Source: CAVPTL01 sp963729195
GTDB taxonomy: Bacteria; Actinomycetota; Thermoleophilia; Gaiellales; JAICJC01
Direction: 5' to 3'
Length of the DNA stretch: 64,000 nt
NCBI GenBank assembly: GCA_963729195.1
Contig: CAVSNF010000019.1
Coordinates: 434,001-498,000, forward strand
Position numbers and translations under genes: made by a program
In this document: piece after piece, positions 54,435-62,297 of the stretch
Position numbering within the stretch: position 1 is the stretch's first letter
Layout: each line of letters starts with the position of its first letter
Notes under the pieces: generated by a model
The model's input: only the letters and a program-made list of their open reading frames with translations
Database searches by the model: none
Told to the model about the DNA's origin: nothing

Positions 54435-55493
54435 TCAGCCCGCGAGGGCGCGGGGTGGGGCGGGTGTACCGGTGTCTCGGAGGTACAGGACAAGCATCAG
54501 CACGGTGCCGAGCACGAGTCCGATCAGACCACCGATGGCGATCATCCGGGTTGCCTGAGGCTGAGTCTGGGTGGGAGCCGACGCGGTGCGCACGACGGTG
54601 GACGTGATCTGCGAAGGATTCGAGATCGTGGTCTGGTTGTGCACGGTGATCGCAGACTCAAAGGCTAATCGCGAGGCTCTCCACTTGTCGAGCGTGGCTT
54701 GAGGCGTCGTCGAGGTGGCAGCGGCAAGCTTCAGCTTGACCGCAGCGAGCCCTTGCTGCATCTGGATGAGATCCGGATCCGGCGTGTTCTTGGCAAGGTA
54801 GATCGGGAACTGGATGGTGTAGGCGTTTGCCAGCCGCACCGCGTTCAGTGAGCTCGGATTGGTCACGGTGAACGACAGTCCGTTCCCCGTGGGAATCGCC
54901 GCGATCGAAGTCTCGTGTGAGAGCTGCGTCGGAGTCAGCCCCGGAATGCTGGGGTGAAGCCTCTGGAGCACCTGCGTGGCCACCTCGGTGGACTGGGCGA
55001 ACGGCGCGGTGGTCGCTCCCCAGTTGTTTGCCTGCCCGTCGGACGAGTTCGATGAGCCGCCGGCACTCGGGATGTAGAGGACAGTGGACGTCGAGGCGTA
55101 CAGCTTCTGTTGCTGCGTCGAGTACGCGAACCCGGCGACACTGAAGAGGATCGTCGCCGCGATCACGATCCACGGGTTCCAGCGGCGGTGGGGCATTTCC
55201 GCAGCGAGCCGCTCGGGGCTCCCCATGCGCTGGGTTGCGCGTCGCTCTGCGTCGGCCGGCGCGGTGCCCTCATCCTCGTTCGCCGCCAGCTCTTCGAGGT
55301 GGAGGCGCACCTCCTCCGTGACCCTGCGGCGGGTTGTGACCGGGCCGCGCAACGCCCTGCTGAGCCGATTGAGGTAGCCGTCGATCGTCTCGGGCACGTC
55401 GAAGCACCCAGAACACACCCACAGGCCGTCCTTCTCATCGGGTGAGATCCCGCGTCCACACACGCCGCAGGAGGGATCCGAACAGTGCGTCAT
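54435..55493 (-). CDS. Zinc-ribbon / HAAS / Wzz-type membrane protein fusion
   Basis: 352 aa from ATG 55493, intact. Order: a short cysteine region (CSDPSCGVCGRGIS, then WVCSGCFDV), a HAAS-like helix domain (RRVTEEVRLHLEELAANEDE, then RRATQRMGSPERLAAEM), a membrane helix (WIVIAATILFSVAGFAY), a long periplasmic-type domain with LYASTSTVLYIPS, which resembles Wzz/chain-length determinant proteins, and a second membrane helix (IAIGGLIGLVLGTVLMLVLY). ATGA overlap with the upstream PadR gene. Likely links surface-polysaccharide assembly to PadR control. Confidence 0.75.
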   Translation of the reverse strand: MTHCSDPSCGVCGRGISPDEKDGLWVCSGCFDVPETIDGYLNRLSRALRGPVTTRRRVTEEVRLHLEELAANEDEGTAPADAERRATQRMGSPERLAAEMPHRRWNPWIVIAATILFSVAGFAYSTQQQKLYASTSTVLYIPSAGGSSNSSDGQANNWGATTAPFAQSTEVATQVLQRLHPSIPGLTPTQLSHETSIAAIPTGNGLSFTVTNPSSLNAVRLANAYTIQFPIYLAKNTPDPDLIQMQQGLAAVKLKLAAATSTTPQATLDKWRASRLAFESAITVHNQTTISNPSQITSTVVRTASAPTQTQPQATRMIAIGGLIGLVLGTVLMLVLYLRDTGTPAPPRALAG

Positions 55494-55837
55494 GTCGTTT
55501 CCGCCGTGTCCGGCCCGATCACGGCGGTGACGGCTTCGACCAGGCTGTGCCACTCTCGGCGTTCGCCTCCCAGCGCCCGCTCGCCCTTGGCCGTCAGGCG
55601 ATACACGCGGCGGCGCGGTCCGCCGTCGCCTTTCTCCCATCGGCTGGCGAGCAGTTTGGCCTGCTCCAGCCGGTAGAGCGACGGGTACAGCGAGCCCTGG
55701 TGAAGGTCAAACGCGCCGCTGCTTTTCTGCTGTAGGCGCTGGCCGACGTCGTACCCGTGCCCCGGGCCTTCTCGCAAGACGGCCAGCACCAGCAGATCCA
55801 AGTTCCCCCTCAGCCTGTCTCCCCCGACACGACTCAT
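55490..55837 (-). CDS. PadR-family transcriptional regulator
   Basis: 115 aa. The winged helix core is LDLLVLAVLREGPGHGYDV then QGSLYPSLYRLEQAKLL, followed by the PadR wing (RRVYRLTAKGERAL) and a dimer helix. It overlaps the HAAS-Wzz gene by 4 bp (55490-55493), an arrangement typical of PadR/HAAS pairs. Its -10 box is at 55844. Confidence 0.93.
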   Translation of the reverse strand: MSRVGGDRLRGNLDLLVLAVLREGPGHGYDVGQRLQQKSSGAFDLHQGSLYPSLYRLEQAKLLASRWEKGDGGPRRRVYRLTAKGERALGGERREWHSLVEAVTAVIGPDTAETT

Positions 55838-55843
55838 GCCAAC

Positions 55844-55849
55844 ATGCTA
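55844..55849 (-). promoter_or_regulatory. -10 box of the padR operon
   Basis: TAGCAT on the minus strand lies 12 nt before the ATG at 55837. Confidence 0.4.
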
Positions 55850-55885
55850 CTCCGATTGTCTGAATAGTCAAGTGGCCGAGTATGG

Positions 55886-56804
55886 TCACGGTCCGGCCGC
55901 TCGCACCTCGCCAACCGTGCGGGGGTCGCCCAGGGCCTGCACCACGACCGCGGCGATCACGATCGCCCCTCCCACCAGCGTGGCGGTATCCGGCCGTTCG
56001 TGGATCGAGATCAGCACCCACAGCGGACCGAGTACGACCTCGAGCAGCGTGATCAGCGCGACCTCGGCGGCGGGGATCAGGCGCGCGCCCGACGCGAACA
56101 GGGCGAGGCCGAAGCCCATCTGGAGCACCCCCATCGCGATCAGTAGACCGAGATCAGGCCGGGTCGATGCCGGCGGTACTCGCAAACGGTGCAGCCACGA
56201 CCAGCACGAACAGTTGGGAGAGACAGGTGGCCGGCAACATCGAGATGTCCTTGCGCTGGCGCGTGATCACGATCGAGATTGCGAACGACAGCGCCATGAG
56301 TACTGCAAAGCCATCGCCCATAAGGCTGTAGGACTCGGGGTTTCCGACCATCACCGCCACGCCGGCGAGCGCGACCAGCATCGCCACAAGCGCGCGTCGG
56401 GAGACGCGCTCGCCGAGGAACACCAGGGCGATCAGCGCGGCCATCATCGGTGACGATGCCTGGACGAAGAGGACGTGGGCGACCGTCGAATGGTTGAGTG
56501 CGGCGATGAAGAATCCCGAGGCCGCGGCCATGGATGCCGCCAGCACGATGCCCGGGTAGCCGATTGCCCGAAACGGCGCCACCACCGCACCCCGGTTGGC
56601 CACAGCCGTGAACGCGAACAGCGCGAGCATTGCGAACAGCGCTCGGAATGCAAGCTGGGTTCCGACCCCGAGCGACAGCTCGCGCTGCATCACACCCGCG
56701 GTCGACCAGAGGATCGCCGCGAAGGCCACAAGCAGTTGCCCGGTGCGCCGCTCACTGCCCAGCCGGGTCGACCACGCAGACACTGAGACGGAGCGCGATG
56801 TCAT
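55886..56804 (-). CDS. EamA-family (DMT) transporter (frame broken)
   Basis: About 305 aa after repair from ATG 56804, with ten hydrophobic helices in two EamA repeats: LLVAFAAILWSTAGVMQREL opens the first and LGLLIAMGVLQMGFGLALFA the second, ending TLVGGAIVIAAVVVQAL. One frame change near 56165 separates them. The family exports amino acids and other metabolites; substrate unknown. The end of repeat 1 and start of repeat 2 meet at the frame break, so all ten helices are present. Confidence 0.85.
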
Positions 56805-56830
56805 TCTGCGGCCGAGGGTACCGCAGTTGG

Positions 56831-56852
56831 TCGCGACGACTGGAGTCGAACC
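56831..56852 (-). other. tRNA-3'-end-like sequence, left copy
   Basis: On the minus strand this reads GGTTCGACTCCAGTCGTCGCGA, a T-loop followed by a possible acceptor strand. 20 of 22 bases match the tRNA-Pro-like 3' end at 61488-61509, in the same orientation. No other tRNA parts are found here. Confidence 0.4.
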
Positions 56853-56864
56853 GGCATCCCCTCG

Positions 56865-57539
56865 TCAGGGGGCGCGGAGCCGGCCGAGTAGCTCCCCGAG
56901 CTCCTGCGACGGCCGTGTCAACGCTTCGAGCGTGATGCCGAGATCGGTCACCATGGTGTCGGCGAGGATGCCGCGCACCGTGTCCTCAGTAAGACTCGGA
57001 TTGCCCAGTATCAATTGCCAGCTCAAGCCTTCCGAGAGTCCCATGAGCCGTCGCGCCTTCAAGGATGCATCGTCTCGTGACATCTGCGAAGCGATCTTCA
57101 TGTACTCGGCAAGGGTGGTTTGATGCCATCGACGGTACTGGCGCTGAGCGACCGGAGCTATGGATGGCATCCGGAACGAGGCGCGGAGGAACTCGAATGA
57201 GAGAAGCCACTCCTGGCGCTGCTCAGGGGAGCGGGGGATGTGCCATTCAAGCAGGACTCTCGCCCGCAGCGTTGGGTCGGTGAGATCGTCTGCAACTGTA
57301 TGAAACCGCTCGAAGAGACTCTCAACCGAGGTTTCGACTGCGTCTATCAGACACTCCTCCATGGAGCTGTAGTGATAGAAGAGGAGGGCGGGCGAGACAC
57401 CCGCGGATGAGGTTATCTCCCGGGAGGCAGACAGGTCGAAGCCGTTGGTAACGATGGCAGTCCGAGCGGCCCGACGGATTCTCACCTTACCGTTTGACTC
57501 TCGGTTAACTGCAGTGGTCTGTCGGGTCGCAATGTTCAC
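56865..57539 (-). CDS. TetR-family transcriptional regulator
   Basis: 224 aa. HTH region: RIRRAARTAIVTNGFDLSAS then ITSSAGVSPALLFYHYSSME, the TetR recognition helix. The C-terminal part looks like a DNA-regulator ligand domain (EWLLSFEFLRASFRMPS). It lies 68 bp downstream of the phosphodiesterase-superfamily gene on the same strand and probably regulates it; a candidate operator is in front of that gene at 59561. Confidence 0.9.
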   Translation of the reverse strand: MNIATRQTTAVNRESNGKVRIRRAARTAIVTNGFDLSASREITSSAGVSPALLFYHYSSMEECLIDAVETSVESLFERFHTVADDLTDPTLRARVLLEWHIPRSPEQRQEWLLSFEFLRASFRMPSIAPVAQRQYRRWHQTTLAEYMKIASQMSRDDASLKARRLMGLSEGLSWQLILGNPSLTEDTVRGILADTMVTDLGITLEALTRPSQELGELLGRLRAP

Positions 57540-57607
57540 CAGGCTACAGCGGCAGCCCGCTTGAGAGATGCCTTACGGTTGACCTGGCTTGAGGTGCAAG
57601 TAGCCAT

Positions 57608-59533
57608 TCACCCTCCTGCGGGTGGCGGTGAGAGCGGTGGCTGGTGGGTGAGCGCCTGGCGTCGCTGCATCGTTGTGGTCAGTCTGGCCACCTGGTCGCG
57701 GGCTCGGGCGAGATCTTCGATGAGGTCATCGGGCCGCTCGAGCATCTGATAGATGACGCTGCCCTCAGCCGTGACCGGGATCGGGAGCCGCGCGACGTGG
57801 CAGATCGTCGGTACGACATCTGTCAACCACACGGTGCGGTCGATGGAGACGCCGTGCTTTACACCCGGCCCTTCCATGACCAACGTGCAGCCCAGAGAGC
57901 CGAACCCCGAGGACGACTGGCCCGTCCCGAGGATCTGACCGTGCTCATCCGAGAACTCTTCCCGGACGGCGTAGACAACGTCACCTATACGATCCCCGTA
58001 GAGTCCCAGCACGCGCGCGTCTTGTTTACGGAGCACCATGGAGTAGGGGCAGAGCCCGGTGTCCGGATCGCGGTAGGAGACGAGCGCGTTGATGATGCTC
58101 TCCTGCACCTGGGAGTACTCGGCCTCGGGGACGATGCCCGCCGGGTCCCGGCCTTCCAGGTTGACGTAGACCCAGCACGACCGCTGCGGGATGGCGCGCG
58201 TTTGCGACCAGTCGACTTCGTTGACCGGAGCCGTATAGCCTTCGTCGAGGTCGTCAGCCGCTTCGGGCTCCAGGGTGAGCAGGCCGGCATCGCGAAGTAT
58301 CTGGGCCGTCGGCGCCAACTTGGTAAACGATGACGCGCCGTGGTCGGAGACGACGATAGTGAGGCGAGGTTCCTCGACGGTTTCGAGAATGCGCTCGATG
58401 GCCGAGTCCATCGCTTGGTAGATCCGCAGCTCCGCCGCCTCATAGGTTTCGCGTACAGACTGGTCGCGATTCAGTGTCGGGTTCAGTGGCACCGAAGCGA
58501 TGTGGTAGAACCAGTCGACGGCGTGCATGTGGACGTAGAACAAGTCCCAGGGGTTGTCGCTCAGGAGCCGGGCAGAGACTTCGGCGATCCAGGTGGTGCT
58601 CATCTCGTGCAGCTCGACCATCGTGTTCAGGTCGATCCAGCCCAAGGTGAATGCCTCGAACCCCATCGACGCCAGTGGGAGCCCGTCGAGCGTGGTCACG
58701 TCGCCGGCAATATTCTCGGGATACTGAAGCCCGTCAACGCTGCACACATCGGTCACGAACAGCCGCAGCAGCCGCCGGGATGGATCCAGGTCGAGCAGCT
58801 TGAGCCTGAAGACCGCGACACGCGAGCGGCCGCCAGCGTTCAGCTCGCACGCAAACGTCTCGCTCCAGGTGCCGGGTCTCAGCACGGCGGTGTGGCCGGC
58901 CGCGGTCACTCTCAGACACGGCCCGTCGTCCTCGATCACGGCGGCGTCCAGGGTCAACGTTTCATCGATCGGCCAGAGGGTGTCGTGGAACGAGAGGCGC
59001 AGCTCGAACTCACCTGGCGATCCATGCTTCCACTCCACAGGCTCACTCAAGGGCTCGCCCTCGGTGGTAAAGAACTGTTCGGCGGCGAGAGACACCTGTC
59101 GCTCTTCTGCCGGCAAGCCGATCCGCCAGTCGGTGACCTCACATCCAGCCCCACCCACCTGAATGCCGTTCGTGAGAGGTGACGGCCAGCTGCTGGGGTA
59201 GTTCACCAGGACACTTCGCTTCCCGGCACGGGCAGCCGCGTTCCAGATGTACTCCGCCTGACAATCGGAGGAGTCGAACGCCTGCGGGCAGTCGTTGAGC
59301 TGCTGGCCGGGCTTGTGGATGTTGAAGTCGGTGATGCCGTGCGTGCCCGGCCATGCCCCGGTGGCCAGCGTCGTCCAGTTGGTCGTGGTCAGGGTCGGGA
59401 GAGGGGATAGGCAGTTCGCGGCGCGTGCGCCCGTGTGGAGCAAGCGCTGAGCCGTCGGAAGCGCCCCGTCCTGGGCGAACTTCGACCACCGATCTCCCAT
59501 TGCGCAATCGAGCCCGAACAAGAGCACCTTCAC
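57608..59533 (-). CDS. Alkaline-phosphatase-superfamily phosphodiesterase/nucleotide pyrophosphatase
   Basis: 641 aa, intact. It begins VLLFGLDCAMGDRW with the first metal Asp; the nucleophile Thr lies in TLTTTNWTTLATGAWPGTHG. Further metal ligands are in YVHMHAVDWFYH, VVSDHGASSFTKL and the C-terminal LTDVVPTICHVARLPIP. No signal peptide is seen, so the enzyme is probably cytoplasmic. The family covers nucleotide pyrophosphatases, phosphonoacetate hydrolase and phosphopentomutase-like enzymes. Followed by its likely TetR regulator. Confidence 0.87.
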   Translation of the reverse strand: MKVLLFGLDCAMGDRWSKFAQDGALPTAQRLLHTGARAANCLSPLPTLTTTNWTTLATGAWPGTHGITDFNIHKPGQQLNDCPQAFDSSDCQAEYIWNAAARAGKRSVLVNYPSSWPSPLTNGIQVGGAGCEVTDWRIGLPAEERQVSLAAEQFFTTEGEPLSEPVEWKHGSPGEFELRLSFHDTLWPIDETLTLDAAVIEDDGPCLRVTAAGHTAVLRPGTWSETFACELNAGGRSRVAVFRLKLLDLDPSRRLLRLFVTDVCSVDGLQYPENIAGDVTTLDGLPLASMGFEAFTLGWIDLNTMVELHEMSTTWIAEVSARLLSDNPWDLFYVHMHAVDWFYHIASVPLNPTLNRDQSVRETYEAAELRIYQAMDSAIERILETVEEPRLTIVVSDHGASSFTKLAPTAQILRDAGLLTLEPEAADDLDEGYTAPVNEVDWSQTRAIPQRSCWVYVNLEGRDPAGIVPEAEYSQVQESIINALVSYRDPDTGLCPYSMVLRKQDARVLGLYGDRIGDVVYAVREEFSDEHGQILGTGQSSSGFGSLGCTLVMEGPGVKHGVSIDRTVWLTDVVPTICHVARLPIPVTAEGSVIYQMLERPDDLIEDLARARDQVARLTTTMQRRQALTHQPPLSPPPAGG

Positions 59534-59560
59534 GAAATTTCCCCCTCTGTTGACCCCGAT

Positions 59561-59576
59561 CTGATCGGTCGATCAG
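59561..59576. promoter_or_regulatory. Candidate TetR operator
   Basis: CTGATCGGTCGATCAG is a 16-bp near-palindrome (two central mismatches) 28 bp upstream of the phosphodiesterase start. A half-site GATCAG occurs again at 59591. The downstream TetR protein (56865-57539) is the likely binder. Confidence 0.45.
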
Positions 59577-59755
59577 AAAACTGAGCATTCGATCAGGGTC
59601 GAGTGTAGGAGATCAGCCCGGCCACGTCAAGCAGGTCGGCAGGCGGGGTACACGATGGTTGTCAGAGCGACTTCCACGCTTGGCCTCGACGCCACTTCTC
59701 TGAGCTGCGGGTGAGGCAGCCCAGCACTGGGAACGGGGCCGAGATGGCCGCCTGG

Positions 59756-60049
59756 CTAGGTCATCAGGCGGTTTCTGATCGCTGCGATCTGCCGCTCGAT
59801 TTCGGCGAGCGGTGGGGAGGCAGCTTCCACCGCTGCTTGGAGTCCGGCGTCTTCGCTTTCAGTGAGCGCGCCTGATTGGCGCACTGCGTGGATGGAATCG
59901 GCGAGGTTGTTGATCGCCGAGTTGATCCAACCGAATGCTTCGAGTGCGGCGTTGTTGGGTGTGTCCGGTATGGCGAGATCCTCCCGTGCTGTTTGGACGC
60001 GCTGGTTGGTGGTCGCGATAAGCACAGTATGACCGCCATCACGGAGCAA
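59756..60049 (-). CDS. 97-aa hypothetical helical protein
   Basis: Starts at TTG 60049. The C-terminal two thirds are helical and acidic (LEAFGWINSAINNLADSIHA, LQAAVEAASPPLAEIERQIA), the N-terminus reads LLRDGGHTVLIATTNQRV. No family recognised. It lies 19 bp after the stop of the cyclase fusion gene on the same strand. Confidence 0.45.
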   Translation of the reverse strand: MLRDGGHTVLIATTNQRVQTAREDLAIPDTPNNAALEAFGWINSAINNLADSIHAVRQSGALTESEDAGLQAAVEAASPPLAEIERQIAAIRNRLMT

Positions 60050-60068
60050 TCCTCAGGAGATATCCCGG

Positions 60069-61427
60069 TTACTCCCGGTCAGGTAACGCCGAGTAGAGGT
60101 GCCACTCGTGGGGCACGCCTTTGAGCGTGTGTGCGCCGCGGTCTTCGAACTGGAGTCCCGAGCCGGCGACGAGATCACGCACTGTTTGGGAGACGAGTAC
60201 CTCTGATGGGTCGGCGAGGGCGCCGATGCGTGCGCCGATGACAACGGCGATGCCGCCGGTTTTGCCGTCGATCAGCTCGCACTCGCCGGTGTGTACTCCC
60301 ACGCGGACTTCGAGGCTGAGCGGGCGCACGGCCTCGATGATCGCGCTTGCGCAGTGGATAGCGCGCGCAGGGCCGTCAAATGTGGCGAAGAAGCCGTCAC
60401 CGGCGGTGTCGACTTCGACGCCGCGGTAGCGCCCGAGCATTGCTCGTACCGTGGCGTGATGGCGCTCGACGACTCCTCGCCATTTCTGGTCTCCCAAGGC
60501 GGTGGCCTTGGCGGAGGAGTTGTAGATGTCTGTGAACAGGATCGTCGCCAGGAAGCGATCAAACTGCGCCTCCTCCCGCCTGATCCCGTCGGTGAACTGT
60601 TCGATCTTGTCGAAGAACTCGACGTCATGGCCCCAGAAGAAATGGTCGTTCCCGGGAATCTCGATCAACTGTGCGCCGGGGATCTGGTCTGCCACCCATG
60701 GAGCCGCGCCCCAGATCGTGCGGCCGTGATCGCCACTTCGCATGATTACAGTGGTCGGAACCTGGATGTGCGGCAGTAGTGATCGAACGTCGACGTGTCG
60801 TTCTACCTGCTCAATCGCCGTCACTGCCGAAGGGCTGGCGGTCAGCCGCGACCATCTCGCCCATGCCGACAGGGTTAGTCGGCCGAGGTCAGAGCCGCTA
60901 CTTTCGAAGACGAAGCGCCAGAACTCCACAGACCCCCAGAGGCGCTCGATGGATTCGTCCCACTCGCGCGTATCATCTTCGGTAAAGCCCCACGGGAAAT
61001 CCGGGGCTTGCAAAGCCCGGACGAGCGGTGCGACCAACACCAGGCCACGGGCGCGCTCTGGATACGACGCCGCGAACAGAAGACCGACAGCCGCCCCAGC
61101 CTCGATGCCCATCACCACCGCACGCTCAGATCCGGCTGCGTCCATCACCGCGCGCAAGTCTTCGAGCCCCTTCTCCAACGACATCGACTCGGTCGTCGCC
61201 GGGCGATCCGAAATCCCAAACCCACGCCGATCAAACATGATTACCCGCCACCGTCGCCCCAACGCCCGGAGAAACGACGGATACTCACCGTCCGGCATTT
61301 GCCAGTTCGCATCGATGTTCGACATCCACGGTCCGCAGAACACCAAGTCCGGCCCCTCGCCGAACACCTGAAAACCGACATGCACGCCATCGTCGGTCTT
61401 CACGTAGCGAGATTCCGGAATCTCCAC
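60069..61427 (-). CDS. Alpha/beta-hydrolase-like / class III nucleotide cyclase fusion
   Basis: 452 aa from GTG 61427; the frame extends to TTG 61478 without support. The N-terminal half follows the hydrolase fold (PDLVFCGPWMSNIDANWQMP, RVIMFDRRGFGISDRP), but the nucleophile elbow reads VMGIEAGAAVGLLF, with Glu where Ser is expected; the catalytic His is kept in GNDHFFWGHD. The C-terminal cyclase half has ILFTDIYNSSAKA and EVDTAGDGFFATFDG (metal Asp), then GIAVVIGARIG, lacking the Asn/His usual at the transition-state position. Related fusions are common in actinobacteria. Likely sensor-cyclase; activity uncertain. Confidence 0.85.
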   Translation of the reverse strand: MEIPESRYVKTDDGVHVGFQVFGEGPDLVFCGPWMSNIDANWQMPDGEYPSFLRALGRRWRVIMFDRRGFGISDRPATTESMSLEKGLEDLRAVMDAAGSERAVVMGIEAGAAVGLLFAASYPERARGLVLVAPLVRALQAPDFPWGFTEDDTREWDESIERLWGSVEFWRFVFESSGSDLGRLTLSAWARWSRLTASPSAVTAIEQVERHVDVRSLLPHIQVPTTVIMRSGDHGRTIWGAAPWVADQIPGAQLIEIPGNDHFFWGHDVEFFDKIEQFTDGIRREEAQFDRFLATILFTDIYNSSAKATALGDQKWRGVVERHHATVRAMLGRYRGVEVDTAGDGFFATFDGPARAIHCASAIIEAVRPLSLEVRVGVHTGECELIDGKTGGIAVVIGARIGALADPSEVLVSQTVRDLVAGSGLQFEDRGAHTLKGVPHEWHLYSALPDRE

Positions 61428-61487
61428 CGCACAAGTCTCTCGCCACCCAGACCGACGCGCAACTAGATCCCGGTCCAAAACGTTCTA

Positions 61488-61529
61488 TCGGGACGACTGG
61501 ATTCGAACCAGCGACCCCCTGCTCCCAAA
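61488..61529 (-). pseudogene. tRNA-Pro 3'-half fragment
   Basis: Minus-strand sequence from the anticodon loop (TTTGGGA, anticodon TGG) through GCAGG, variable loop, T-arm GCTGG-TTCGAAT-CCAGT, acceptor strand CGTCCCG and discriminator A: the last 42 nt of a tRNA-Pro. The expected D-arm and 5' acceptor are absent upstream. This is the usual form of an integration-site remnant. Confidence 0.7.
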
Positions 61530-61832
61530 ATGGGAACGTGCGTTCGTCATGGGTTGCGGGTGGTTGTCGATCTGGCTCTTGGAGCGGGAACGGGGTTCGC
61601 GGGGGTAGGTGGGTTTGCGACGTTCTGCGCGCGCTTGTTTCCACCGGGTTTCCGCAGCCTGGATTCTCATTGCTCATGGCGAGATCGGTCGGGTGGTTGG
61701 GTGGACGATAAGGCGACGCCCTTGCCGAAGCGTGTCCGTGACCCACGCAGACCCCGAAGAGCACATGGCGACGAGGCGGCTGTCTGTTGGTCGATTCGGC
61801 GCGACGGCTTCTCGTAAGGCGGGATGTAGGCT
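61530..61832. other. Non-coding stretch between tRNA fragment and next gene
   Basis: No convincing gene. A minus-strand frame of about 60 codons (61485-61670) ends inside the tRNA fragment and reads KQARAERRKPTYPREPRSRS; its composition is skewed and it looks like chance or the tail of a lost gene. Nothing else supportable here. Confidence 0.5.
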
Positions 61833-62297
61833 CTAGCCCTGCAGCTCGTGGATCACCGACCCGTCGTGGAAACCCGGCAGCCGCGGCCCCTCCAGCTCCA
61901 CAGTTGCGCCAGACTTGTCGATCAGTTCGAGCACGCGCACGTTGAAGCGCTGATGCACCTTGGCCTCGAGCGCTGTGCGGTCGAGCGTGAACACAAGCTT
62001 GGTCGGTACCCGGCCGTACTCGTGTTCGGTATCGAACCCATAGACGTGCGTCTTGGAAACCGCCACCATGCACCGCTCGGGCACAGACGCATTCGCCACG
62101 ACTGCCTTCCTCCCGGCGATCGCCCCGCCCACGGTGCCGATGCCGTCATCGATGATCGACCCGCCGATCATCCCCCCGGCGATCGATCCACCGAACCACC
62201 CCCGGGGGAGGAACACCGACGCCGCGATCACCGTATCGTCCACGCCCGCCTCACCGAGCGCCGCCTGGCAGCGCTTGACCATCTCCTCCTCGTTCAT
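61833..62297 (-). CDS. Glycine-zipper-containing hypothetical protein
   Basis: 154 aa from ATG 62297. A Gly-rich zipper (GGSIAGGMIGGSIIDDGIGT then VGGAIAGRK) in the first third may insert in or lie on the membrane. The rest is mixed alpha/beta (VSKTHVYGFDTEHEYGRVP, LVFTLDRTALEAKVHQRF). No family recognised. Start overlaps the stop of the cyclase fusion gene (ATGA, 62294-62297), so it is co-translated with it and probably functionally linked. Confidence 0.65.
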   Translation of the reverse strand: MNEEEMVKRCQAALGEAGVDDTVIAASVFLPRGWFGGSIAGGMIGGSIIDDGIGTVGGAIAGRKAVVANASVPERCMVAVSKTHVYGFDTEHEYGRVPTKLVFTLDRTALEAKVHQRFNVRVLELIDKSGATVELEGPRLPGFHDGSVIHELQG

